Shown one piece after another: positions 32,902 through 41,336 of a DNA stretch of 56,566 nt. The notes under the pieces are model-generated. The model was not told the origin of the DNA. It saw nothing but the letters and a program-made list of their open reading frames with translations, and did not search any database. Position 1 is the first letter of the stretch; each line of letters starts with the position of its first letter. A program made the position numbers and the translations under genes. This DNA is from Natrinema altunense (GTDB lineage: Archaea; Halobacteriota; Halobacteria; Halobacteriales; Natrialbaceae), in contig NZ_JNCS01000016.1 in NCBI RefSeq assembly GCF_000731985.1, positions 1 through 56,566 of the forward strand, written 5' to 3'.

Positions 32902-33900
32902 ATGACTGACACGCTGTTTCTGACCAGTTCGGATGTCGATACCCTCGCAACGCCGGCCGAATACGTCGCCGCCGTCCGCGATGGCTATCGCCAGCGTGGT
33001 GAGGGCGCGCCCGCCCAGCCGCGGTCGAAGTTCCTCCGCGAGGACCCGGCAGGGATGTTCACGGCCTATGCCGCCATCCTGCCCGACACAGGTGCCATGG
33101 GCGGATACATGTACAGCGCCGGCTTCGGCGCGGCCGACGGCTGGTTCATGACGCCCCTGTTCGACGCCGAGAGCGGCGCGCCGCTCGCCCTGCTCGACGG
33201 CGCGAGTATGAACCCGTTCAAGACCGGCGCAGTGGGTGCCGTCGGCGTCGACGAACTCGCTCGCGACGACGCCGACACCCTCGCGATCATCGGCAGCGGC
33301 GCACAAGCGCGGGGACAACTCCACGCGACCGCGACCGTCCGCGAATTCACCGACGTCCGTGTCTACTCCCCGACGCCCGAGAACCGCGAGGCCTTCGCAT
33401 CCGACTTCGACGACGCCCTCGAGGCCGATGTCCGCGCGGTCGACTCGAACACCGCCGCCGTGACGGGCGCAGACGTGGTGATCACGGCGACACAGGCCAG
33501 CGAGCCGGTCGTCGACGGCGACGATCTGGAGCCCGGAACCCACGTCACAGCGATGGGCCAGTACTCGCCGGACAAGCGCGAACTCGACGCGGAGACGATC
33601 GCGCGGGCGACCTACGTCCCCGACCTCCGCGACCGGGCAACGGTCGACGCCGGTTCGTTCATCCAGGCGCTCGAGGAGGGAGCGATCACCGAGGACCACG
33701 TCCACGCGGAACTGGGCGACGTCGTCGCCGGGACCGAACCCGGCCGAACGAGCGACGACGAACTCACGGTCTTCGATAGCGGCGGGACGGGGATCGAGAC
33801 GGTCGCCGCGGCGTACCTGCTCTACGAGCGCGCCAGCGAACGGGGGCTCGGACAGACGATCGAGTTCGCACCGGCGAGCGAGGCGCTGACAGGGAACTAG
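32902..33900 (+). CDS. ornithine cyclodeaminase family protein
   Basis: 332 residues, OCD/mu-crystallin fold. Core features are the N-terminal YVAAVRDGYRQRGEGAPAQPRSKFL, the substrate region GYMYSAGFGAADGWFMTPLFDAESGAPLALLDGASMNPFKTGAVGAVGVD, and the NAD-binding GSGAQARGQLHATATVREFTDVRVYSPTPENREAF. The Lys in NPFKTGA is in the position of the family's conserved Lys. Archaeal members include alanine dehydrogenases and cyclodeaminases, so substrate is uncertain. It appears monocistronic. Confidence 0.85.
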   Translation: MTDTLFLTSSDVDTLATPAEYVAAVRDGYRQRGEGAPAQPRSKFLREDPAGMFTAYAAILPDTGAMGGYMYSAGFGAADGWFMTPLFDAESGAPLALLDGASMNPFKTGAVGAVGVDELARDDADTLAIIGSGAQARGQLHATATVREFTDVRVYSPTPENREAFASDFDDALEADVRAVDSNTAAVTGADVVITATQASEPVVDGDDLEPGTHVTAMGQYSPDKRELDAETIARATYVPDLRDRATVDAGSFIQALEEGAITEDHVHAELGDVVAGTEPGRTSDDELTVFDSGGTGIETVAAAYLLYERASERGLGQTIEFAPASEALTGN

Positions 33901-33973
33901 GCGCTCGAGCGGACGGACGGTACGTTCAGCACGTCCGTCCGTCAGCGATTCTGTGAGCTATTCCCACCCCGGC

Positions 33974-33981
33974 TATATATT
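33974..33981 (+). promoter_or_regulatory. TATA box of the small zinc protein
   Basis: TATATATT is centred 27 nt before the ATG at 34004. It supports that start and not the ATG at 33983. Confidence 0.55.
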
Positions 33982-34003
33982 GATGGCACGGGTATGGATT
34001 GAC

Positions 34004-34183
34004 ATGGCTCACACCCCAGAAATGCCGGAAAAGTACGTCTGTACGGCCTGTCAGACGATACACGCCGGGACGGTCTCTAAACGAACCGATAGCGGTCACC
34101 AGTACGAGGCTCCTGCGGAGTGTGGCTGCTGTGGCGAAACCGAACTGATCCCCGAAAAGAGCTGGCCGCATTTCCAGTCGTAA
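34004..34183 (+). CDS. small zinc-ribbon protein
   Basis: 59 residues with CTACQTIHAG (C-x2-C) and ECGCCGETEL (C-x-x-C), a complete four-Cys zinc site around residues 12-15 and 39-42. The promoter fixes the start at 34004. Haloarchaea carry many conserved zinc-finger microproteins; no partner is evident. Its neighbour downstream is on the opposite strand. Confidence 0.65.
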   Translation: MAHTPEMPEKYVCTACQTIHAGTVSKRTDSGHQYEAPAECGCCGETELIPEKSWPHFQS

Positions 34184-34339
34184 CTGCGCTCAACCGTTCT
34201 CGAGACGACGGGATGGACGGCGTTCGCAGCCGAGAGACCGCTCCTAATCGATACGCACGCGTAGCGAGCGATCAGCTTACCGAGACGAGCGTCCATCTTC
34301 CACGGAGCCCGAAACCCCGGATTCGACGGCTCGCGCCCG

Positions 34340-35788
34340 CTACTCGCCTGCGGGCCGAATCTTGAACCCGTAGCGGGTGACGCCTTCCTGCGTGTAGATC
34401 CGGCGGATCGTCGTCTCGATCCGATCGCCGACCCCGAAGGCGGCGGGATCGGCGTCGGTGCCCATCGCGGGGACGCTGACGGTCTCGTCGCCGCTATCGG
34501 TTTCGAGCGCGACGATCGCGGCCGCGTAGTCGCCCGACCGGGCCTGCTGTTCGGCGAACTCCGGTGGCGCGCCGCCCTGGGAGATCGTCGTCACCGCCTC
34601 GATCGTCCCCTCGCCCGCGAGTTCGACCGGCTCGTAGTCGGCGAGTGCACCGCAGTCGTCGCAGGCACCGTCCGGCGGGAAGGAAAGCGCATCGCACGCC
34701 GAACAGCGACCCGCCTCGAGCCGATACCGCTGCGGGATCGAGCGTCGCCAGGAGGGGACGCTGACGTAGGCCCCGCCGCCCGACGGCGGCCCCGTAGTCA
34801 CGATGCCGCGCTGGCGCAGGTACTCGGCGTAGGTGAGCGGGCCGTCACCCTCGAGTGCCGTTACTGCCGGCACGTCGCTGTCGCTTCGGTCCGTCTTCGA
34901 CGCAACGCTGACGACGACCGCGTCGGCCCCCGCACCGCTGCCGTGGGAGACCGCGAGGACGGACTCGTAGCCGTCCGCGAGTGCGCTCGCCAGCGAGACG
35001 GGGACGCTCGCAGCGCCGAGGTCGCCCAGATCGTGGACCGTCGCGGCGGCCCGAACCTCCTCGGTCCCGACGCCGGCCGCGCCCGCGGCGCGATAGGGGA
35101 GTTTCCCGTCGGGGGCCTGGATCGCAACCGCGTCGGGGTCGGGTTCGTCTTCGAGTCCGGCGACGGCACCACCGATCGTCTCCGTAAAGGCTTGCCGGTC
35201 GTACTGGGTGATACCCAGCCCCTGCGTCTCGTCCTCGCCGGTGTTGCGGAACCGGGTGCCGGGATACGGCGCGGAATACTCGGCGCGGTCGACGATCTCC
35301 GCGGGTCCGTCGCGCTCGAGGACGAACGCCGCGCTGCCGGCCCCGGCGGCGTGGTCGATTCCGTCGTCGGGATCGCCCTGTGGCGCGTCGGCGGCGACGA
35401 CGAGCGCGGTCGTCGCGTCGGCCTCGAGCGCGTCGAGACCGGCCCACAGCGCCCGCGTACCGGCGCGCGTGCTGCCAGTGAACGCGTGGCGGGTCGCCGA
35501 TTCGGAGAGCGCGAGCATCGCACCGAGGCGGGCGGTCAGATCGTCCTCGGCCGCCGGCGGCCGCGATGTGGCGAACGCGAGCCAGTCGATGTCATCCGGA
35601 TCGGCCTCGGCCGCCTCGAGCGCCCGCGTCGCGGCCTCGTACCCCATCGTCAGGGCGTCTTCGTCGGCCGAGGGGACGGCCTTCTCGCTGATGCCGGCGG
35701 CGTGGAACTGGCCCCAGGCGTCCTCGAAGGCCTCGCTGGTGATGCGGAACCGCGGCGCGTACGCGCCGACGCCAGTGATCGCGGTCAT
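34340..35788 (-). CDS. HMG-CoA synthase-like domain fused to a DUF35 zinc-ribbon/OB domain
   Basis: 482 residues. The N-terminal half is a thiolase-fold HMG-CoA synthase-like domain: ITGVGAYAPRFRIT, DWLAFATSRPPAAEDDLTARLGAML, GAGSAAFVLERDGPAEIVDRA. The position of the acyl-accepting Cys in archaeal HMGS (FACKAGT) reads HAFTGSTRAGT, with Thr107 where Cys is expected, so ordinary HMG-CoA synthesis is unlikely. The C-terminal DUF35 part has a zinc ribbon (C362, C365, C376, C379) followed by an OB fold (about 390-480). The start overlaps the thiolase stop by 1 bp. It probably works with that thiolase in an acyl-CoA complex (inference). Confidence 0.82.
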   Translation of the reverse strand: MTAITGVGAYAPRFRITSEAFEDAWGQFHAAGISEKAVPSADEDALTMGYEAATRALEAAEADPDDIDWLAFATSRPPAAEDDLTARLGAMLALSESATRHAFTGSTRAGTRALWAGLDALEADATTALVVAADAPQGDPDDGIDHAAGAGSAAFVLERDGPAEIVDRAEYSAPYPGTRFRNTGEDETQGLGITQYDRQAFTETIGGAVAGLEDEPDPDAVAIQAPDGKLPYRAAGAAGVGTEEVRAAATVHDLGDLGAASVPVSLASALADGYESVLAVSHGSGAGADAVVVSVASKTDRSDSDVPAVTALEGDGPLTYAEYLRQRGIVTTGPPSGGGAYVSVPSWRRSIPQRYRLEAGRCSACDALSFPPDGACDDCGALADYEPVELAGEGTIEAVTTISQGGAPPEFAEQQARSGDYAAAIVALETDSGDETVSVPAMGTDADPAAFGVGDRIETTIRRIYTQEGVTRYGFKIRPAGE

Positions 35789-37017
35789 CAGGCGCTCACC
35801 TCCTGCTCCTTCTCTCGCGCACGATGTGCGCTCGAGTTCCTCGAGGAGCGACGCTCCTCGCGCTCGAAGACGTGAACGACAGCGGCACCACCGCTGCCGC
35901 CGACGTTGTGAGTCAGCCCGCGGGTGGGGGCCTCGACCTGTCGTTCGCCTGCGTTCCCGGAGAGTTGTTTGTAGGCCTCGACGACCTGTCCGGCACCCGT
36001 CGCGCCGATGGGGTGGCCCTTGGATTTGAGGCCGCCGGAGGTGTTGACGGGGAGCTCGCCGCCGATCTCGGTCGCACCGGATTCGATCAGTTGGCCGGCC
36101 TCGCCCGTCTCACAGAAGCCCAGATCCTCGTATGCCAGTAGCTCGGCGATGGCAAAGCAGTCGTGTACCTCCGCGAAGTCGAGGTCGTCGGGGTCGACGC
36201 CGGCCATCTCGTAGGCCTGCTCGCCGGCCCGCTGGCTCGCCGGAATGCCGGTGTAGGTGTCGCGCTGGAAGAGGCCGACGGTGTCGCTGCCGGCACCGAC
36301 GCCGGCCACGCGGATCGGATCGTCCGTGTACTCGTCGACCACGTCTTCGCTGACGATCAGTGCACAGGCCGCGCCGTCCGAGGTCGGACAGCAGTGATAG
36401 AGGTTCAGCGGGTCCGCGACGACCGGCGCGGACTGGGCGTCCTCGAGCGAGCACTCGAAGCCCAACTGCGCGTGGGGGTTCTTCGCGCCGTTTTCGTGGT
36501 TCTTGACGGCGACCCGCGAGAGGTGCTCGCGCGTAGTGCCGTACTGCTCCATGTGGACCGACGCCATCTGGGCGTAGACGCCCGAGAAGGTGGTCCCCGA
36601 GAGGCGCTCCCACTCGGTTTCCCCGGAGACGCCGAGCCAGTACTTCGTCGCGTCCGAACTCATGTCCGACATGATCTCGAAGCCGCCGGCGAGGACGACG
36701 TCCGCCATCCCCGACTTGACGGCCTGGACGGCCTGTCGCACGGCGAAGCCGCTGGCCGCGCAGGCGTTCTCGACACGCGTCGTCGGCACGCCGTCGAGGC
36801 CGACGTGTTCGGTCACTGCGGGGCCGGAAAGACCGAGTTGGCGGCCGCCGACGCCGAGGGTCCCGACGAACGCCTCGTCGACGTCCCCGGCCTCGAGCCC
36901 CTTCGGTACGCTATCCGTCGCCGCGTCGAACGCCGTGCGGAACAGGGAGCGGTAGCTCTCCGCGGGGAAGGCCCCGTAGTCCGACTGTCCCGCGCCGACG
37001 AGATACGCGTCTCGCAT
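35788..37017 (-). CDS. thiolase/SCP-x-like acetyl-CoA acyltransferase
   Basis: 409 residues. Catalytic Cys C86 lies in RVENACAASGFAVR, the HDCFAIAEL His is present, and the C-terminal NTSGGLKSKGHPIGATGAGQVVEAY motif carries the second catalytic pair. It is the SCP-x-like archaeal subfamily. It starts at the ATG at 37017; two more codons, GTG TGT, precede it in frame. A TATA-like TTATTT on the minus strand (37042-37047) is centred 27-28 nt away, so the mRNA is leaderless. It co-transcribes with the HMGS-like/DUF35 gene. The C-terminal 25 residues are a charged extension (EREERRSSRNSS and on). Confidence 0.9.
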   Translation of the reverse strand: MRDAYLVGAGQSDYGAFPAESYRSLFRTAFDAATDSVPKGLEAGDVDEAFVGTLGVGGRQLGLSGPAVTEHVGLDGVPTTRVENACAASGFAVRQAVQAVKSGMADVVLAGGFEIMSDMSSDATKYWLGVSGETEWERLSGTTFSGVYAQMASVHMEQYGTTREHLSRVAVKNHENGAKNPHAQLGFECSLEDAQSAPVVADPLNLYHCCPTSDGAACALIVSEDVVDEYTDDPIRVAGVGAGSDTVGLFQRDTYTGIPASQRAGEQAYEMAGVDPDDLDFAEVHDCFAIAELLAYEDLGFCETGEAGQLIESGATEIGGELPVNTSGGLKSKGHPIGATGAGQVVEAYKQLSGNAGERQVEAPTRGLTHNVGGSGGAAVVHVFEREERRSSRNSSAHRAREKEQEVSA

Positions 37018-37273
37018 ACACACCGTTTAGTGAGCCGGATGAAATAAGTGTCCGATACGCACGGTTCGCGCGGGACATCCTGGCTCGAAAGGGATACCGA
37101 CCGTTCCGATGTGTGAAACTCGCCGGGACGACGCCGGGCAGTGCGAACCCATCGTCACGCACGTCCCGACGACGTTCCTGTCGGACGGGTACCGGAGTCG
37201 ACAGCCCCCGTTCAGTTTCGTCGCTCCTGAGACGCGACGCGGGATTCAAGCGTTTCGTTCCCGTACGTCGAAT

Positions 37274-38272
37274 ATGTCGCGTGCGGCCGACCTCGTGTCC
37301 GTCCTCGAGCGGACCGACTCACTGGCGATCGTCTGTCACGACAATCCCGATCCGGACTGTCTCGCCAGCGCGCTCGCACTCGAGGCGATCGCGTCCGAAC
37401 ACGCGGTCGAGGACGTGACGATCACCTACGGCGGCGAGATTTCCCACCAGCAAAACCGTGCGTTCGTCAACTTACTCGAGATCAGTCTCCGGACGCTCTC
37501 GGAGACGACGATCGAGGAGTACGACAGCGTGAGCTTCGTCGACCACACCAGACCGGGAGCGAACACTGAGGTTCCGGCGAGCGTCACTCCGGATGTCGTC
37601 ATCGATCACCATCCGGGTGAGTCGGCCGATGCCGCGTTCGAGGACGTTCGCGCCGACTACGGCGCGACGGCGACGATCTTCGTCGAGTACCTACAGGAAC
37701 TCGAGGTCGATCTGACCTCGCGGCTGGCCTCCGCGTTGCTCTTTGCGCTCCACCGCGAGCGGTTGGACTTCGTCCGCGAACCCACGCGACGGGAGTACGA
37801 GGCGGCGCTCGCGGTCTACCCTGACGCGGAACTCGAGATCCTGGAACAACTGTACGGCAGCGCGTTCTCGCCGGGGACGCTGGACGCGATCGGACGAGCG
37901 ATCGTCAGCCGCGAGCGCCGGGGGTCGTCGCTCGTCGCGAGCGTGGGCAAGACCGGTGAAACCGACGCGTTGCCACAGGCGGCGGATTACCTGCTCAATC
38001 TCGAGGGCGTCGATACGGTACTGGTCTACGGCGTCGTCGGCGACGCGATCCGACTGAGCGGCCGTTCGATCGATCCGCGAGTCCACATGGGCGAGACGCT
38101 GGAAGCGGGCTTCGATGAACTCGGTGCGGTCGGCGGTCACCACGACATGGCGGGCGGCCGAATCGAACTCGGCCTCTTCGCGGACGAGGGCGGGGACGAG
38201 GACGAACTGCTTTCCTTCGTGGGCGGACGGCTCACCCGCCGGTTTTTCGACGCATTGAACCTCGACGAATGA
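37274..38272 (+). CDS. DHH-family phosphoesterase
   Basis: 332 residues. The DHH motifs are HDNPDPDCLASALAL near the N-terminus, SFVDHTRPG, VIDHHPGESADAAF and the C-terminal DHHA1-type VGGHHDMAGGRIELGLF. Family members cleave phosphodiesters such as short oligonucleotides or cyclic dinucleotides. The ATG at 37274 is the first in the frame near the DHH strand; the longer frame from 37109 reads through noncoding Arg-rich sequence. It diverges from the thiolase operon and runs toward hsp20. Confidence 0.85.
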   Translation: MSRAADLVSVLERTDSLAIVCHDNPDPDCLASALALEAIASEHAVEDVTITYGGEISHQQNRAFVNLLEISLRTLSETTIEEYDSVSFVDHTRPGANTEVPASVTPDVVIDHHPGESADAAFEDVRADYGATATIFVEYLQELEVDLTSRLASALLFALHRERLDFVREPTRREYEAALAVYPDAELEILEQLYGSAFSPGTLDAIGRAIVSRERRGSSLVASVGKTGETDALPQAADYLLNLEGVDTVLVYGVVGDAIRLSGRSIDPRVHMGETLEAGFDELGAVGGHHDMAGGRIELGLFADEGGDEDELLSFVGGRLTRRFFDALNLDE

Positions 38273-38342
38273 CGCCGACGGCGATCGGCGGGGCGCTCAG
38301 TGACGGCGGCGACGAGCGAGGGGACTCGTCGATGCGGGTCCG

Positions 38343-38807
38343 TTAGTCGATGTCGATCGAGTGGGCGTCGGCCGACGGTTCGTGCTTCGGCAGTCGCACC
38401 GTCAGGATGCCGTTGTTGACGCTCGCTCGAACCGCGTCGACGTCGACCGGCTCCGGCAACCGGACCTGACGGCTGAACGACTGTGTTTGCCGCTCGCGCC
38501 GAATGTACGTCTCCTCGTCGCCGCCGGCCGCCCGCCGCTGCTCCCGTTCGCCGGACACTGCCACCGTTTGCCCGGAGAGGCGCAACTCGAGGTCGTCGCT
38601 CTCGTAGCCGGGGACGTCGACGGTGACGACGAACTCGTCGCCCTCGTCCGCGAGGTCCAGACTCGTCTCCGCACCGCTCATCGAGAGATCGAACTGACTT
38701 CGGTTGTCGACCTGCGACTCCCACGATCGGGCCGCCGTCTCGATCTGCCGGTTCAGTCGGTCGAGCAGGTCGTCGATACCGTCGAACGGACGCGGTCGGT
38801 CTGCCAT
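38343..38807 (-). CDS. Hsp20/alpha-crystallin small heat-shock protein
   Basis: ATP-independent chaperone, 154 residues. The alpha-crystallin domain has EGDEFVVTVDVPGYESDDLELRLSGQTVAVSGERE, SFSRQVRLPEPVDVDAVRASVNNGILTVRLPK, with the terminal GILTV(R)LPK signature. The N-terminus predicts oligomerisation helix DGIDDLLDRLNRQIETAARSW. Convergent with the DHH gene. Confidence 0.93.
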   Translation of the reverse strand: MADRPRPFDGIDDLLDRLNRQIETAARSWESQVDNRSQFDLSMSGAETSLDLADEGDEFVVTVDVPGYESDDLELRLSGQTVAVSGEREQRRAAGGDEETYIRRERQTQSFSRQVRLPEPVDVDAVRASVNNGILTVRLPKHEPSADAHSIDID

Positions 38808-38809
38808 GG

Positions 38810-38819
38810 GATCACCTCC
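38810..38819 (-). promoter_or_regulatory. near-perfect Shine-Dalgarno for hsp20
   Basis: GGAGGTGATC, complementary over its full length to the archaeal 16S 3' end, lies 2 nt before the hsp20 ATG. This is unusual in a window dominated by leaderless genes and implies a transcript with a leader. Confidence 0.6.
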
Positions 38820-38960
38820 CGAAAGTAGGGCGTCGACGGCGAAAAAAGCAACCCACGATCACCGTGAGGCTCCCCCAGACGGACCTGTTAGCGTAGCGAC
38901 TTGCGGCAGAACCGAGGGGTGGGCTGGTCGTTTTTACGCTCCCCGTCTTAGTGGTGATGC

Positions 38961-39638
38961 ATGACGGACGCACTATTCGTCGTCAGCGAAGAAGGGTACT
39001 GGGGAGAGGAATGCGTCGAGCCGCTCGAGACGCTCTCGGACGCGGGTGTCGAGATCACGGTCGCGACGCCGTCGGGGAGTCCGCCGGTCATCGACGAGCG
39101 GTCGCTCGACCCCGACGAGGTCGGTGAGGAGACCGCCGAACACGTCCGCGAGGTCCACGAGACCGACGAGCGACTGAACGACCCGATCCCGGTCGCACAG
39201 GCCGACGCCGAGGGGTACGACACCGTCGTCTTCCCCGGCGGACACGGCACCGCGTGGGACATCAACCAGGACAAACACGCTCGCGAACTCCTCCGGGACA
39301 TCGTCGAGGGCGACGGCAAGGCGCTCGTCGTCTGCCACGCCGTCGGCATGCTTGGGTTCGCCCGTGACAGCCACGGCGCGTTCATCGTCAACGGACGCGA
39401 CGTGACCGGGTTCCCCAACGAGTGGGAAGAGGGCATCGTCGACGAGGCCGATCGCATGCCCGACGGCCGCAAACTGCCCTACTGGACCGAAGACGAAGTG
39501 ATAGCGGCCGGCGGCAACTGGGACGCCGAACTCGATTCGGAGACCAGCGTCACCGTCGACGGCGACTTGATCACCGCCCGCGGGCCCGGCTCCTCGAGCG
39601 CGGCCGCCGAAACCCTCCTCGAGGAACTCGAGGCCTGA
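38961..39638 (+). CDS. DJ-1/PfpI superfamily protein (Hsp31-like)
   Basis: 225 residues. Type-1 glutamine amidotransferase-like fold with the nucleophile-elbow Cys in ALVVCHAVGMLGF (about 126). DTVVFPGGHGTAWDI and EEGIVDEADRMPDGRKLPYWTEDEV place it near the Hsp31/YajL-like group that handles glyoxal and misfolded proteins. A His in the GGHGT segment and Glu residues near the elbow complete the site. Monocistronic, transcribed opposite to hsp20. It may be a glyoxalase or chaperone; activity unproven. Confidence 0.85.
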   Translation: MTDALFVVSEEGYWGEECVEPLETLSDAGVEITVATPSGSPPVIDERSLDPDEVGEETAEHVREVHETDERLNDPIPVAQADAEGYDTVVFPGGHGTAWDINQDKHARELLRDIVEGDGKALVVCHAVGMLGFARDSHGAFIVNGRDVTGFPNEWEEGIVDEADRMPDGRKLPYWTEDEVIAAGGNWDAELDSETSVTVDGDLITARGPGSSSAAAETLLEELEA

Positions 39639-39907
39639 ACGGACCGGAAGCCGATTCGCCGCGGTCGTTTTCCTCGACCGAGGCGTCCGTCCCCGCGAAT
39701 CCGTTTCAGGGGGCCGCCGTGTCGCGGACCCAATGAGCGCACTCCGGGTCGGCTGTGACGGCGTGCGACCGCGTTTGATCACCGCTATTCTCGGCCGTAG
39801 AATGTACATTTAAGATTGTTTCATTGAACACTTCAAAATATTTAAAACGGTTAGCCGGCAACACACGATCGAAAACACGGAGAACGTCCCCACCGAACCC
39901 GATAACC

Positions 39908-40132
39908 ATGATCGTACGCCAGATCGAGGGGAGCGATTCCCCGAGTCAGACCGTCCTTCGTGCTGTCGCTACGGAAACGAATACACCGGTCCTGGAACTC
40001 GAGCCGTTGTACGAGACGGTCGATCCCGAGGCGCTCAATACGCTCGTCACCGGTGGTGCCGCCGTCCGCGTCGCATTCGACTACCAGGACTTCACAGTGA
40101 CCGTTGATGCCGAGCGAGTGGTGCTCGAATGA
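39908..40132 (+). CDS. HalOD1 domain protein
   Basis: 74 residues consisting of little more than the HalOD1 domain: SDSPSQTVLRAVATETNTPVLELEPLYETVDPEALNTLV and VRVAFDYQDFTVTVDAERVVLE. The ATG at 39908 is used; the frame also reads from a TTG at 39824 but that N-terminus is not conserved. The AT-rich CTTCAAAATATTTAAAAC (about 39831-39848) upstream is a promoter. It is related to the gene at 14573-14881. Confidence 0.8.
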   Translation: MIVRQIEGSDSPSQTVLRAVATETNTPVLELEPLYETVDPEALNTLVTGGAAVRVAFDYQDFTVTVDAERVVLE

Positions 40133-40433
40133 TCGGTTTTGCGCCCTTCGAATCTCACCGCGGCCTCCCGGCAGTCGTGTCTCGTTCCTTCCCAGTACAA
40201 TCCGAGCCGAGTCCCACACTGAACACGCCGTCGTCGTGCGCTCCGGTATGCAGTGACGGTCAGTAGTCCCGCTCGCCCCCTCGAACTCCGCCCCTGGAAG
40301 GCTCCGACTTCCCCGACGGATCTCCGGGACCCTCGTTGCGCTACCTGAAGCACCGGCTACGTCCGTCTGTCGGCAACAATACCGATACGTCCAAATCAGT
40401 CCCTTTTTACACGCAGACGGGGAATCACAACCC
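40133..40433. other. noncoding gap
   Basis: 301 bases with no gene. Near its right end CTTTTTAC (40403-40410) is centred 27 nt before the next ATG. Nothing else is recognised. Confidence 0.45.
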
Positions 40434-40640
40434 ATGAGCTTCGAGGAAGACGATCGCGTCGTCCTGCACGACGAGCACAGCGAGTTCGACGGCGAAACCG
40501 GCACCGTCTCCCAGACGATGGAGTCGATGTTCGGCGACGTTACCTACACCATCAGCTTCGACGACGGGCAGGAGGCCGGCGTCCCCGAGGACGATCTCGA
40601 GGCGGCTGCTGCCGAAGACGAAGACGCCGACGAGGAGTAA
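40434..40640 (+). CDS. small acidic SH3/KOW-like protein
   Basis: 68 residues. The beta-rich pattern DDRVVLHDEHSEFDGETGTVSQTMESMFGDVTYTISFDDGQEAGVPEDDLEAA resembles small KOW/SH3-like or DUF1918-like barrels. An acidic tail follows. The promoter at 40403-40410 gives a leaderless start. It is followed after 76 bp by the RNA-binding gene on the same strand. Function unknown. Confidence 0.6.
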   Translation: MSFEEDDRVVLHDEHSEFDGETGTVSQTMESMFGDVTYTISFDDGQEAGVPEDDLEAAAAEDEDADEE

Positions 40641-40716
40641 ACACCGCTTGCGGCTCGGCCTCTCGAGACCCGTCACCACCGCGCCCGCACTCACCACACC
40701 GACTTTCGAATCGCAG

Positions 40717-41166
40717 ATGCCACAAATCCCGCTTCACTACGTCGATTTACGGACGTTCTGCTACGCCACCGAGGACGAAAAACGCGTCGAGGAAGCCCTT
40801 CGTACCTTCCTCCCCGACGGCGACGACGAGCCGTTCGAGATCGAACGCACCGAGAGCGAGGGCCACTACGGCGACCGTATCCTCGTCCTCTCGGCCCGCG
40901 TCGAGAACGCTGACGATCTCCGACACGTCCTCTCGCGGCTGGCCGACCTCGAGCGCTTCGACGAACTGATCGACGAACTCGACGAACGGGTCACCGAGAA
41001 CACCGAACTCTTCTTGCGACTCGACAAACAGGCGGCCTTCGCGGGGGACGTCCGCCTCGGACAGGGGATCACCTTCCGCGGGAAGGTCGAGGCTTATCCG
41101 GCGAAGAAAGAACAGGCCGTCGAAAACGCCGAAACGGTTCTCGAGCGCCTTCGCGATCGCGAGTAA
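40717..41166 (+). CDS. COG1325 exosome-associated RNA-binding protein
   Basis: 149 residues. The opening MPQIPLHYVDLRTFCYATEDEKRVEEALRTFLP and the internal GRDHYGD-like SEGHYGDRILVLSARVENADDLRHVLSRLADL match the archaeal COG1325 family, an RNA-binding protein implicated in exosome-related RNA metabolism. LFLRLDKQAAFAGDVRLGQGITFRGKVEAYPAKKEQAVENAE is the C-terminal half. The ATG at 40717 is preferred over the upstream in-frame ATG. It shares its direction with the small KOW-like gene. Confidence 0.85.
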   Translation: MPQIPLHYVDLRTFCYATEDEKRVEEALRTFLPDGDDEPFEIERTESEGHYGDRILVLSARVENADDLRHVLSRLADLERFDELIDELDERVTENTELFLRLDKQAAFAGDVRLGQGITFRGKVEAYPAKKEQAVENAETVLERLRDRE

Positions 41167-41297
41167 CCGGCCTCACCGATCGATCCGAATCGCCCGGCGC
41201 AGTCCGATCTCCGAGAACGATTTCGACGCGTCCCAGCCCTCCCGGGGTGATCCCGTCCGATTCGACCGAACGTGATCGCCCGGTTGCGAAGGGCTTT

Positions 41298-41311
41298 TGA
41301 CTGGCCAGTCA
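41298..41311 (+). promoter_or_regulatory. palindromic TetR-type operator
   Basis: TGACTGGCCAGTCA is a perfect 14-bp palindrome, resembling TGACTGN(n)CAGTCA operators of TetR-family regulators. It sits next to a CTTTTGA TATA-like box and before the expected transcription start about 13 nt from the ATG, so bound regulator would block the promoter. Confidence 0.65.
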
Positions 41312-41336
41312 GTAAGTTCGTGTAGAGATTTTCTGA

